From assembly GCA_937136395.1 (NCBI GenBank), contig CAKZOI010000035.1, positions 129,073-193,072 of the forward strand: a stretch of DNA of 64,000 bases. The letters run 5' to 3'. This DNA comes from an uncultured Opitutia bacterium (GTDB lineage: Bacteria; Verrucomicrobiota; Verrucomicrobiia; Opitutales; Coraliomargaritaceae). Numbering within the stretch: the stretch's first letter is position 1; every line of letters begins with the position of its first letter. The notes beneath the pieces were generated by a model. That model was not told the origin of the DNA. It did not search any database and worked only from the letters and a program-made list of their open reading frames with translations. Of the stretch, positions 18,074 through 25,529 are shown piece by piece. Position numbers and translations under genes: made by a program.

Positions 18074-20038
18074 ATGAGTGTAATTGAAAAAATTGAAGCT
18101 GCAGGCGCGAATGGCTCGCTCCTCGACAGCACTGTTGAAAACTTGAAAGTCTGGGCAAGTGCCGACTTTCTTCCTGCTTGGACTGGTGAGAGTATCGCCG
18201 AGTTGGTCGAGAAGGGCGAGTGGGATGAGCTGAATGATCGGTTCTACCAGAATCTTGCATTTGGCACAGGCGGTATTCGTGGTCGGACCATTGGCCGTGT
18301 TTCGACTAGTGTTGAAACAGGCACTCCATCTGAACAGGGCACTCCTGCTCATGCGGCAGTGGGTTCGAATGTATTGAATGACTTCAATCTCGTGCGTGCG
18401 ACCATCGGCCTGTTCCGCTATGTTAAAAAGTATCTCGATGATAATGGTCGCCATGATTTGCCGCGTTTCGTGATTGCTCACGATGTGCGTCACTTCTCAC
18501 GTCATTTCTGTGAGTTGACTGCATCCACATGGTGCAAGCTGGGTGGCCAAGCTATGATTTTTGAAGGTCCTCGTTCAACCCCTCAACTCAGTCACGCGGT
18601 CCGTCATTTCAATGCAACTTGTGGAGCGGTCATTACTGCGAGCCACAATCCCCCGCATGATAATGGCTTCAAGGTGTATTTCGAAGACGGTGCGCAGGTT
18701 GTATCCCCGCATGCAGAGGGTATCGTCGACCTGGTCAATCAGGTTACACTCGATGAATTGCCTGAGTATTTGGATATTGATATTGGGTCGGTCATCACAC
18801 TTGGAGAGGATGCGGACTCAGCATACTTAGACCTGCTTCAAGAGATGGTCGTCGATACCGAAGTCATGGAGGCGCAGGCACCCAAGGTGGTCTTTACTCC
18901 GATTCACGGCACCGGTGCAATCAGCTCGGTTCCCGTTCTGAAAGATTTGGGAATAGAGGTCATCGAAGTGCCTGAGCAATCGGTTATTGATCCGCGTTTT
19001 CCAACTGTCAAGTCGCCGAACCCTGAAAACGCCGAAGCGCTCGCAATGGGTATCGCCAAGGCGAATGAAACAGGCGCAGACGTGGTGGTTGCAACCGATC
19101 CAGATGCAGACCGTATGGGAGTCGCCGTTCGCAATCGCGAGGGCGAAATGGTGCTTTTGACTGGTAACCAGATCGGCACATTGCTCGCCGAATATCGTAT
19201 CACCACTTTGAAGGATGCTGAAATACTACCTGAAGATGGTGGCGAAAATGCAGTCCTGATTAAAACATTCGTGACGAGCCCGATGCAGGAAGCCGTTGCG
19301 ACATGGCACGGCATAAAAACAATCAATACATTGACTGGATTTAAATGGATTGGCGAAAAGCTGGCAGGCTATGAGGCTGAAATGAAAGCGAATCTCTATG
19401 AAAAAGAAGGCCTCGCACTCGATTACGATGCTTGCGATGTCTGGACCAAGGCGGATCTAATGCTCGATTACTCCACCTACTTCGTCTTTGGCGGAGAGGA
19501 GAGTTATGGCTACTTGGCAACTGATAAGTTGCGCGATAAAGACGCCAATGCAGCAGTGGTGATGTTCTGTGAGCTTACAGCCTATTTGAAAGCGCAAGAC
19601 ATGACCTTCCCTGAGTATCTGGATGCATTGTATCTACAACATGGATACTACGAAGAGAAAACGATCAATATCTATTACGAAGGTGCTGCGGGTAGTCAGA
19701 AGATTAAAAACATCCTTGATTCTTACCGCTCAAACCCACCTAAAGCATTTGGTGATGTCCAAGTTTCTGGGTTCACAGACTTTGGTAAGGACGAAATCAT
19801 CGATGCAGATGGTAAAAAGATTCCGCCGCAAGATTTCTACTTCCTTGAGTTGAGCAACGGCTACAGTTTCGCTGTCCGCGGTTCCGGCACCGAGCCAAAG
19901 ATTAAGTTCTACGTGTTCGGTCGTTCCGATCTGACGGATCCAGAAGCGATCGATGCGGTTAAGGCTGCTGCAGGCGAAACCATGCAAACGATGCTTAAGG
20001 CGATCGATGCCGACGCTCGCGAGCGTGCTGAAGCATAG
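18074..20038 (+). CDS. Phospho-sugar mutase (alpha-D-phosphohexomutase)
   Basis: Interconverts hexose-6- and hexose-1-phosphates. At 654 residues it is a long form, like bacterial phosphoglucomutase/phosphomannomutase of about 580 or more. Motifs in order: GTGGIRG (64-70), the catalytic Ser loop TASHNPPHDNG (188-198), metal loop DPDADRMG, sugar loop GGEESYG and phosphate loop RGSGTEPKIKF near the end. The insertion at about 80-100 (TSVETGTPSEQGTPAHAAVG) is unusual. Its sugar-1-phosphate product could feed the upstream pyrophosphorylase. A strong terminator follows. Confidence 0.93.
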   Translation: MSVIEKIEAAGANGSLLDSTVENLKVWASADFLPAWTGESIAELVEKGEWDELNDRFYQNLAFGTGGIRGRTIGRVSTSVETGTPSEQGTPAHAAVGSNVLNDFNLVRATIGLFRYVKKYLDDNGRHDLPRFVIAHDVRHFSRHFCELTASTWCKLGGQAMIFEGPRSTPQLSHAVRHFNATCGAVITASHNPPHDNGFKVYFEDGAQVVSPHAEGIVDLVNQVTLDELPEYLDIDIGSVITLGEDADSAYLDLLQEMVVDTEVMEAQAPKVVFTPIHGTGAISSVPVLKDLGIEVIEVPEQSVIDPRFPTVKSPNPENAEALAMGIAKANETGADVVVATDPDADRMGVAVRNREGEMVLLTGNQIGTLLAEYRITTLKDAEILPEDGGENAVLIKTFVTSPMQEAVATWHGIKTINTLTGFKWIGEKLAGYEAEMKANLYEKEGLALDYDACDVWTKADLMLDYSTYFVFGGEESYGYLATDKLRDKDANAAVVMFCELTAYLKAQDMTFPEYLDALYLQHGYYEEKTINIYYEGAAGSQKIKNILDSYRSNPPKAFGDVQVSGFTDFGKDEIIDADGKKIPPQDFYFLELSNGYSFAVRGSGTEPKIKFYVFGRSDLTDPEAIDAVKAAAGETMQTMLKAIDADARERAEA

Positions 20039-20079
20039 GCAATTGTAAGGGCTTTGCTTGCGAAGATCGTTTAACTTTC

Positions 20080-20110
20080 AAAGCGCCTCCAGAAATGGGG
20101 GCGCTTTTTT
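20080..20110 (+). terminator. Intrinsic terminator after the phosphohexomutase
   Basis: AAAGCGCCTCC (20080-20090) pairs with GGGGGCGCTTT around AGAAAT, followed by T's to 20110. Confidence 0.88.
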
Positions 20111-20124
20111 GTGTTCCATCATAG

Positions 20125-20146
20125 GGACGGCTGCCCTCAGCCGTCC
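20125..20146. repeat. Perfect palindrome GGACGGCTG-CCCT-CAGCCGTCC
   Basis: A 9-bp perfect stem with a 4-base loop, preceded by ATAG. It resembles 53741-53762 in outer bases (GGACG...CGTCC) and loop type. It lies downstream of the minus-strand channel gene and could also end its transcript. Confidence 0.6.
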
Positions 20147-20178
20147 GAGCGTGTGGTAAAGAGAGAGCAGTTGCGCCC

Positions 20179-20883
20179 CTACGATTCTTCGCGTGCTTCG
20201 ATGATCTCGGTCCCGGCTTGTGCGGTGGCGATCATGGCGGTGTTGAGGCGGTTCTTTAAAATGAAATAAGCGATCATCGCAGGGATGCCGATGACGAGTC
20301 CTGTGGCAGTTGTGATGAGTGCCTCGCCGATGTCGCCTGCGAGGAGTTCTGGGCGTCCCATGCCACCTCGACCGATCGTCTGAAAGGCGCTGATCATGCC
20401 GCTTACGGTGCCGAGTAGGCCGATCATTGGCGCGACCGATGCGACCACATTTAGATAGGTCACCCATTGACTGACGGCATTTTCCTCCGCCTCCAAATTT
20501 TCCACGAAGAGGTTCTCCGCCTTCTCATGGCTGGTTTGGAGCTTAACCATAGCAGGCGCCAGTGCCCGGCCGAGTAGGGTGTTGTTGCTTTCTAGGGCCG
20601 CCTTACCTGCATCAAAATCACTCGTAGCGATCGCATCGCTTGCGGCACTAGTTTGTTCTGTTGTGTAGAACTTCTTCCTGCTCGTTTCCTTCCATGAATA
20701 AAAAATGAGAAAAAACATAATCAACGAACAGGCGCCGAGTGGATACATCGCCCAGCCACCTTGCTGAATAAGTCCCCAAAGGCTCATGCTACTTTCTGTT
20801 GCGCTTTCGGTTTCCTCCTGCGCTGAAAGTAGCGTTGGGAGGCAGAGGAGTGCTAGGGCGTAAGGAGCGAATCGTTTGTTCAT
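20179..20883 (-). CDS. MotA/TolQ/ExbB-type proton channel protein
   Basis: Inner-membrane subunit of an ExbB/TolQ-like energy-transducing complex, 234 residues. A signal-like N-terminus (MNKRFAPYALALLCLPTLLSAQ) precedes TM1 (YPLGACSLIMFFLIFYSW). A cytoplasmic loop then leads to the family core: TYLNVVASVAPMIGLLGTVSGMISAFQTI and ALITTATGLVIGIPAMIAYFIL. An extended N-terminus of this kind also occurs in verrucomicrobial ExbB. It is the last gene of a three-gene minus-strand operon, overlapping the upstream gene by 4 bases (ATGA). No ExbD/TolR partner follows. Confidence 0.9.
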   Translation of the reverse strand: MNKRFAPYALALLCLPTLLSAQEETESATESSMSLWGLIQQGGWAMYPLGACSLIMFFLIFYSWKETSRKKFYTTEQTSAASDAIATSDFDAGKAALESNNTLLGRALAPAMVKLQTSHEKAENLFVENLEAEENAVSQWVTYLNVVASVAPMIGLLGTVSGMISAFQTIGRGGMGRPELLAGDIGEALITTATGLVIGIPAMIAYFILKNRLNTAMIATAQAGTEIIEAREES

Positions 20884-21869
20884 ACGTCAGTCGTTTGTTT
20901 GAGAATGGTTTTGTGAAAAGGAGCTAAGGTCTTGTCGTTTATCGGCCAGTTGAGTTCACGTTCAAGCATTTCGCGATATAAGGTGGCCGCATAGTCTTTA
21001 TCTCGCAACCCTAGAGCAGCGCTGATGGCAACTGCGTAGCAGTGGGCGATTTTCTCAGTGCTTACCGGTGAGGAAAATACGATGGGTTGAAGCGCTAAGT
21101 CCAATGCATCGTCGTAAGCTTCTCTACGCAGTGCATCTGCACTGAGAACATAGTAGCCAAGCGCCGACCGTTCGTAAGGATTACGTTGCTCGACCCAAGC
21201 CTTAGCGAGTGGAGTGGCTTGATCGTAGAATTCGAGAGCATAATAGCTTTCGAGAATCGCATCGTCGAGCGCGCGGATGGCTGCCGGGTTTTCAATTTGC
21301 GGACGTAGGACTTCAGTGATCGCGATGGCGCGAGCGGGATTGTTCGATTCTAGAATGAGATCGACATAATAAGTGAAGAAATTCGATTCGCTGGCGGGAA
21401 GTAGGGGGATGAGATGAACCCGCTGTTGGTAGAGCATTTCGAGCAGTTCCATGGCTTTTTTGTTTTCCCCTGTTTCGATCCATTCGACCACGACTGTCTT
21501 ATAGCTCTCTCCTGATATAGTAAAGCTAACGACCTGATCGATTTGAAAGGTGTAGATGATTTCGCCGGCACCTTCTGAAGTGGCGATTTGTATCTGCTCC
21601 CCGGATACGTTTATTGAGTGCCCCGGTATGGTTTGTTTGTTGGTGAGCTTTACTTCGATGGGCTCTTGTAGTTCACGGTAGATGGTTTGGCGTTCTGTGG
21701 GGCTGAGTCCATCGGTCTGTGCGTATGAGAGCGGAGTAAATAGAAGGAATAAGCAAAGTAGTGGTAGCGCAGCACCGTCTCGGTGCGCATTTTTTCTGAT
21801 TAGTTTACGTATAATCGTATCGGGTGCGGTGCGAGACGCACCTGCGCTACCTTTATATACCTGCGTCAT
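20880..21869 (-). CDS. Exported protein of an ExbB-TPR operon, N-terminus built from a REP-like element
   Basis: A 329-residue protein of unknown function. Translation starts at an ATG overlapping the upstream stop (ATGA). Residues about 7-36 are encoded by the inverted repeat at 21763-21851 and are Arg/Lys-rich (SAGASRTAPDTIIRKLIRKN), acting as the n-region ahead of the hydrophobic core LPLLCLFLLFTPLSYA. The mature part has a beta-like region with KQTIPGHSINVSGEQIQIAT, then a helical, TPR-like half (RALDDAILESYYALEFYDQATPLAKAWVEQRN). No ATG, GTG or TTG exists between the repeat and the hydrophobic core, so the long start stands. Confidence 0.8.
   Translation of the reverse strand: MTQVYKGSAGASRTAPDTIIRKLIRKNAHRDGAALPLLCLFLLFTPLSYAQTDGLSPTERQTIYRELQEPIEVKLTNKQTIPGHSINVSGEQIQIATSEGAGEIIYTFQIDQVVSFTISGESYKTVVVEWIETGENKKAMELLEMLYQQRVHLIPLLPASESNFFTYYVDLILESNNPARAIAITEVLRPQIENPAAIRALDDAILESYYALEFYDQATPLAKAWVEQRNPYERSALGYYVLSADALRREAYDDALDLALQPIVFSSPVSTEKIAHCYAVAISAALGLRDKDYAATLYREMLERELNWPINDKTLAPFHKTILKQTTDV
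21763..21851. repeat. REP-like inverted pair, GTCTC-loop family, inside a coding region
   Basis: The left end is GGTAGCGCA then GCACC-GTCTC-GGTGC. The right end (minus strand) is GGTAGCGCA then GGTGC-GTCTC-GCACC. The element lies wholly within the 5' part of the gene at 20880-21869 and carries no stop codon in that frame. Confidence 0.88.
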
Positions 21870-24709
21870 TGGCTTACCTCCGTTTCAGGTTCGGTGGCGG
21901 TGGCGAGTGCTGTCTGTTCACGTGCGGCTATTTCTAAATAAGGGAGCTTTTCCAGTGCTTTACCGTAGAGTTCGTGATCTTTTAGGCGTTCATCGCGGAG
22001 CATTTCTTCGAGCGTGTTGCGTGCGGCGATGGCATCGCCGATTGTTTCGAATAGAAGGGCACTTTCCCAGTAGGCTTTGGCGATGAGCTCTGGGTATGCT
22101 CGATAAAGTGTGTAGATACGTTGCCAGTAAGGTATCGCACGCTTGGGGTTTTCGAGTTCAGTTTCGATGCGGGCGAGGCCTGCCAGTGCGCGGGCATGGG
22201 GGCGGCCGCGCATCGCTTTGATTTGTAAGATTTCGTTGAGTGCGCTGGTCGCTTGCTCGTAGAGGCCTTGTGTTGTCAGCACATCAGCTGCGAGGAGTCG
22301 GGCATCGGCAGCGAGAGGATGGGTGGGTGTTTCTTCGAGGAAGCGGATGAGCCATTTACGGGCTGCAATGAGACGGTCGTTTTTGGCGGCGAGTTGTGCC
22401 TTTCCATAGTAGGCCGCGGCGCGTTCGAAACGTTTCGGATATTCGGTGAGCAGTTGCTCGAAATAGTCGTCTGCCGATTCGAAATGACGCTTTGATAGTG
22501 CGATGCCAACTGCTGCGAGTGTCTCAGGGTCTTGTTGATCGATCGGGACGTAGCGGTGAATAGATAACAGTGTGACTTCCGCTCTAGTAGGGTCCTCTCT
22601 ACTTTGTCGCTGCGAGGTGAAGAGTGTGAGTCGCGCATACCAGGTGAGCTGCTTCTCGGCGAGTGCGACTTCACTGGTTTCCTGTAGCCAAGTCTCGAAG
22701 CTTGGTTGGTTGGGGTTGTCAGTCTTATTGGCGCGTTTAAATAGATCGGCATAAGCGGCGAGAATCGAACGCACGGCGCGGGCTTTTGGCTCGTTGCCAA
22801 ATCGGGCGAGTGCGCCTTCGAAGATTGGGAAGGCATCTTCCGAGCGTCCTTCTTGTTGGAGTGACCAGCCAATATGGTAGAGCGCTTCGCTCACACGTGG
22901 GCGATTTGCGGCATCGTCGCGGTCGATGTAGTCCTGTAAATGCTCGCGGAGTAGATCGTAGCGCTCAAGTGCTTTATAGATTTTGGCCGCTTGAAAGACT
23001 GCGTAGTCGTATATCTGTGAGTCGTCTGCTGGGACTTGTTTAAATGCGAAGGCTGCGGTGGTTAATTGCCCCAGCCCCATAAAGATGTCGCCACGAAGTG
23101 CTTGAGCTTCGGCGATGCGATGGTGGTCGGGGTATTTCTCGATGAGTGTGTCTGCTGTCTCGATTGCGGTATCGTAATCTCGCTGCGCGTAGTAGACGTT
23201 TGCGCAACGGAAAATGACTTCTGGATGGATCGGATGTTTACCGGCTGTTTTTTTGAGTGCGACCAATTGCTGGAGGCTCGTCTCGTAGTCGCGTTGAAAG
23301 AAATAGGTGAGTGCGTTCCACATTTGGGTTTGCTCAAGAAGTGCACTGTCTGGAAAACGCTGTATGATAGTTTCAAAGTTGCCACGCGCGTCGTCGTAGT
23401 GTTCGAGCACACTGTAGTTGTAGCCGCGAGTGAAATACCATCGAGCGGCTTGCTTGTCGTTTGGGTAGTTATCGATTAATTCATCGAGCACACGAATCGC
23501 ATCTAGGAAGTGATGGTCACTTTGATAGGCGCGTGCGATGAGAAATAAAGCGCTATTGGCGAGCGTATGCCCCGGGTGGGTGTCGAGAAAGTCTTGTGCG
23601 ACTTTGCGGACCTCACTCCAAGCTTCGGCTTCACTTAATGCGAGGATCCAGCGGTAGTGTGCTTCAGCGCGAATATCTTTTTCGAAATCGTTATCTTTGG
23701 CGACGGTGCGAAACAGGATGGTGGCTTCTCGCGTGCGCTTGCCTAGTAGATAGGCCTGGCCCGAGCGTAGGTAGAGCCCCGGAGTGTAGTCCTCCATCGA
23801 TTGAAGCCGATCGAGTTGACGCGCTAGGCGTCCTACAAGTTGCTGCGAATGGCTTTTCCAAATACTTGATGCAAAGACGGATTGTTGTGCGAGTGCCTGT
23901 CGAGTGGCTTGTAATCGTTCTTCTTGTTTCGCGATCAGAATGTTGCGAGGCAGGGTGAGCCGGTAGGCTCGAATTGCTTGGTCGTGCAAGCCGTCGTTGA
24001 GTAATTGATCACCTGCATCGAGTGCTGCAAAACTCAGCACAGCGATATCGGGCATGGCATCGGTGTCCCAGTTGGTTTCAAACAAAATGCTTTGAATGAG
24101 TTCCGTATTGTTCGTTTCTGCCGCCAGTTGAAGGCTCCGCAAGCGTGCTTGCATGCGCAGAGTGAGCGGGGCATCGGAATGGTAGAACTCAGTGAGTAAC
24201 TCGGTCGCTTGTTCATTATCACCGATTTCTGCTAGGAGATCCGCTTCCTGGAGAAGCGCGAGTGCCGCTTCGTTGGAGTTGGGGAAGCTTTCTTGAAAGG
24301 CACGAAAGCTCAGAGCCGCTGCTGCGAGGGAATGAGTCTGTGATTGTGCAATGGCCGTATTATACAGAGCAAATGCCCGCACACCAGGGCGTGGATTATA
24401 TTGGCTGAGTAATTCGTGGAAGTAGATTAGAGCATCGGTAGGACGGTCTGCCAAAAGCGCTGCGTAGGCTCGGACGGGGAGCAGGGAGCTTTGAAAGGCA
24501 CGGTTGAGGTATTCTGGTTCCTGCCCAAAATCGAGCTCCATACTTTCCAACTGCCAGTAGGCAGCAGCGTAGTCTCCTTTGCCGAACAGGCTGACAGCCT
24601 CGTCAAGTTGCTGCTGGAGGGTCGAGGCAGTGCCATTTGTCAGCGAAGCGATTGCCAGAAATAGGCATGCAATATGTTTTCGATAGGTGCTGACGAGATG
24701 GAGCCTCAT
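21866..24709 (-). CDS. Large exported TPR-repeat protein
   Basis: A periplasmic scaffold-like protein of 947 residues from MRLHLVSTYRKHIACLFLAIASLTNGTAS, which has a clear signal peptide; the frame is open 34 codons further but those carry no signal. Almost the whole length is tetratricopeptide-like repeats, for example GLYLRSGQAYLLGKRTREATILFRTVA, ALFLIARAYQSDHHFLDAIRVLDELIDNYPND and VIFRCANVYYAQRDYDTAIETADTLIEKYPDHH, resembling YbgF/BamD-like arrays. It is the first gene of the operon; its stop overlaps the next start. A role as periplasmic partner of the ExbB-like motor is plausible but unproven. Confidence 0.85.
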   Translation of the reverse strand: MRLHLVSTYRKHIACLFLAIASLTNGTASTLQQQLDEAVSLFGKGDYAAAYWQLESMELDFGQEPEYLNRAFQSSLLPVRAYAALLADRPTDALIYFHELLSQYNPRPGVRAFALYNTAIAQSQTHSLAAAALSFRAFQESFPNSNEAALALLQEADLLAEIGDNEQATELLTEFYHSDAPLTLRMQARLRSLQLAAETNNTELIQSILFETNWDTDAMPDIAVLSFAALDAGDQLLNDGLHDQAIRAYRLTLPRNILIAKQEERLQATRQALAQQSVFASSIWKSHSQQLVGRLARQLDRLQSMEDYTPGLYLRSGQAYLLGKRTREATILFRTVAKDNDFEKDIRAEAHYRWILALSEAEAWSEVRKVAQDFLDTHPGHTLANSALFLIARAYQSDHHFLDAIRVLDELIDNYPNDKQAARWYFTRGYNYSVLEHYDDARGNFETIIQRFPDSALLEQTQMWNALTYFFQRDYETSLQQLVALKKTAGKHPIHPEVIFRCANVYYAQRDYDTAIETADTLIEKYPDHHRIAEAQALRGDIFMGLGQLTTAAFAFKQVPADDSQIYDYAVFQAAKIYKALERYDLLREHLQDYIDRDDAANRPRVSEALYHIGWSLQQEGRSEDAFPIFEGALARFGNEPKARAVRSILAAYADLFKRANKTDNPNQPSFETWLQETSEVALAEKQLTWYARLTLFTSQRQSREDPTRAEVTLLSIHRYVPIDQQDPETLAAVGIALSKRHFESADDYFEQLLTEYPKRFERAAAYYGKAQLAAKNDRLIAARKWLIRFLEETPTHPLAADARLLAADVLTTQGLYEQATSALNEILQIKAMRGRPHARALAGLARIETELENPKRAIPYWQRIYTLYRAYPELIAKAYWESALLFETIGDAIAARNTLEEMLRDERLKDHELYGKALEKLPYLEIAAREQTALATATEPETEVSQ

Positions 24710-24783
24710 GTGGTGAATGCATAGCTTGTTTATCTCGAGTAGAATCGCCAACACATTTTGGTGAAAATATGCTCGAAAGAGCG

Positions 24784-24789
24784 TTGACA
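24784..24789 (+). promoter_or_regulatory. Consensus -35 box upstream of tRNA-Pro
   Basis: A perfect TTGACA lies 42 bases before the tRNA. The -10 region is poor (CATACG at about 19 bases). Confidence 0.45.
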
Positions 24790-24830
24790 GGGCTGAGAAT
24801 TCTGATCCCATACGCCTTTCAATTTTGGAA

Positions 24831-24908
24831 CGGGGCGTGGCGCAGCCTGGCTAGCGCATCTGCTTTGGGAGCAGAGGGTCGCAGGTTCGAATCCTGTCGC
24901 CCCGACCA
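24831..24908 (+). tRNA. tRNA-Pro (anticodon TGG)
   Basis: A full cloverleaf can be drawn. The acceptor stem CGGGGCG pairs with CGCCCCG, the D arm contains AGCCTGGCTAG, and the anticodon stem TCTGC/GCAGA encloses loop TTTGGGA, giving anticodon TGG. The T arm is GCAGG-TTCGAAT-CCTGT. The CCA end is encoded (24906-24908). A terminator follows immediately, so it is a single tRNA unit. Confidence 0.97.
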
Positions 24909-24913
24909 AAATA

Positions 24914-24941
24914 AAACCGCCTCTCCCAGGGCGGTTTTTTT
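24914..24941 (+). terminator. Intrinsic terminator of tRNA-Pro
   Basis: AAACCGCC pairs with GGCGGTTT around TCTCCCAG, followed by T's. Confidence 0.9.
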
Positions 24942-25044
24942 GTCGTTGGGTGCCAGAGATGAGAAGCTGCGAAGCAGGTTTGACGAAGCGAAGCGGAGAA
25001 GGGCAATGCGTAGCATTGGGGCGAAGCCCTGAACGAAGTGAATC

Positions 25045-25096
25045 AATCCTGTCGCCCCGACCAAAATAAAACCGCCTCTCCCAAGGCGGTTTTTTT
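25045..25096 (+). repeat. Duplicate of the tRNA-Pro 3' end and terminator
   Basis: This 52-base stretch repeats 24890-24941 with one mismatch (A for G in the terminator loop). It contains the T-arm half, the acceptor 3' strand, CCA and the whole terminator. Direct duplication of a tRNA 3' end is what integration at a tRNA attB site leaves. The 103 bases between copies carry only short palindromes such as CAATGC-GTA-GCATTG. Confidence 0.85.
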
Positions 25097-25253
25097 ATGG
25101 GCGTGTGTGGGGCAGAGGTTCGAACCTGCACTGTCCTGAGCAAGCCGAAGGGCGAGTAAGCAGGTCGAACACGAAGGGCAGGTTTATTTCGATCTTTACC
25201 GGAAAGTAATTACGAAGCAGGGAGGCAGATTCTCGAACGGGGGCAGAAGAAAT
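25097..25253. other. Short gap with no complete gene
   Basis: This segment contains repeat fragments (TCCTGAGCAAGCCGAAGGG type). From about 25140 the frame of the following ORF is open upstream of its GTG but has no start codon there. Confidence 0.4.
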
Positions 25254-25496
25254 GTGAAGCTAACTTCTGTCAAAAAAGATCAGCCGTTTGAACTTGAAAT
25301 GAAAACGGGCTTTACGGGCACACCAATTAATCAGCACTACGTTAATACAAGGATTAACGGGACATGGTATAATTGGAATGTGCCTTCTCCTGAGTCAGCG
25401 ATTGAAACAGGTATCCGTTATGGTGCGTATAGTGTGCTTTCAGGTGAGGTCACAATATATGTCTGTAACACTTCTTACACTTGCGTGAGCAAGTAG
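25254..25496 (+). CDS. Small unknown ORF, possibly a gene remnant
   Basis: An 80-residue frame from GTG at 25254. The sequence (FELEMKTGFTGTPINQHYVNTRINGTWYNWNVPSPESAIETGIRYGAYSVLSGEVTIYVCNTSYTC) looks like a real protein segment, with aromatic and beta-prone content. The same frame stays open upstream (FDLYRKVITKQGGRFSNGG) without a start, so it may be the 3' remnant of a longer gene. It lies just beyond the duplicated tRNA end and is AT-richer than its neighbours, consistent with acquired DNA. No family recognised. Confidence 0.4.
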   Translation: MKLTSVKKDQPFELEMKTGFTGTPINQHYVNTRINGTWYNWNVPSPESAIETGIRYGAYSVLSGEVTIYVCNTSYTCVSK

Positions 25497-25529
25497 TGTT
25501 GAGCTCGGCGCCAACCAGTTGAGAGACGC

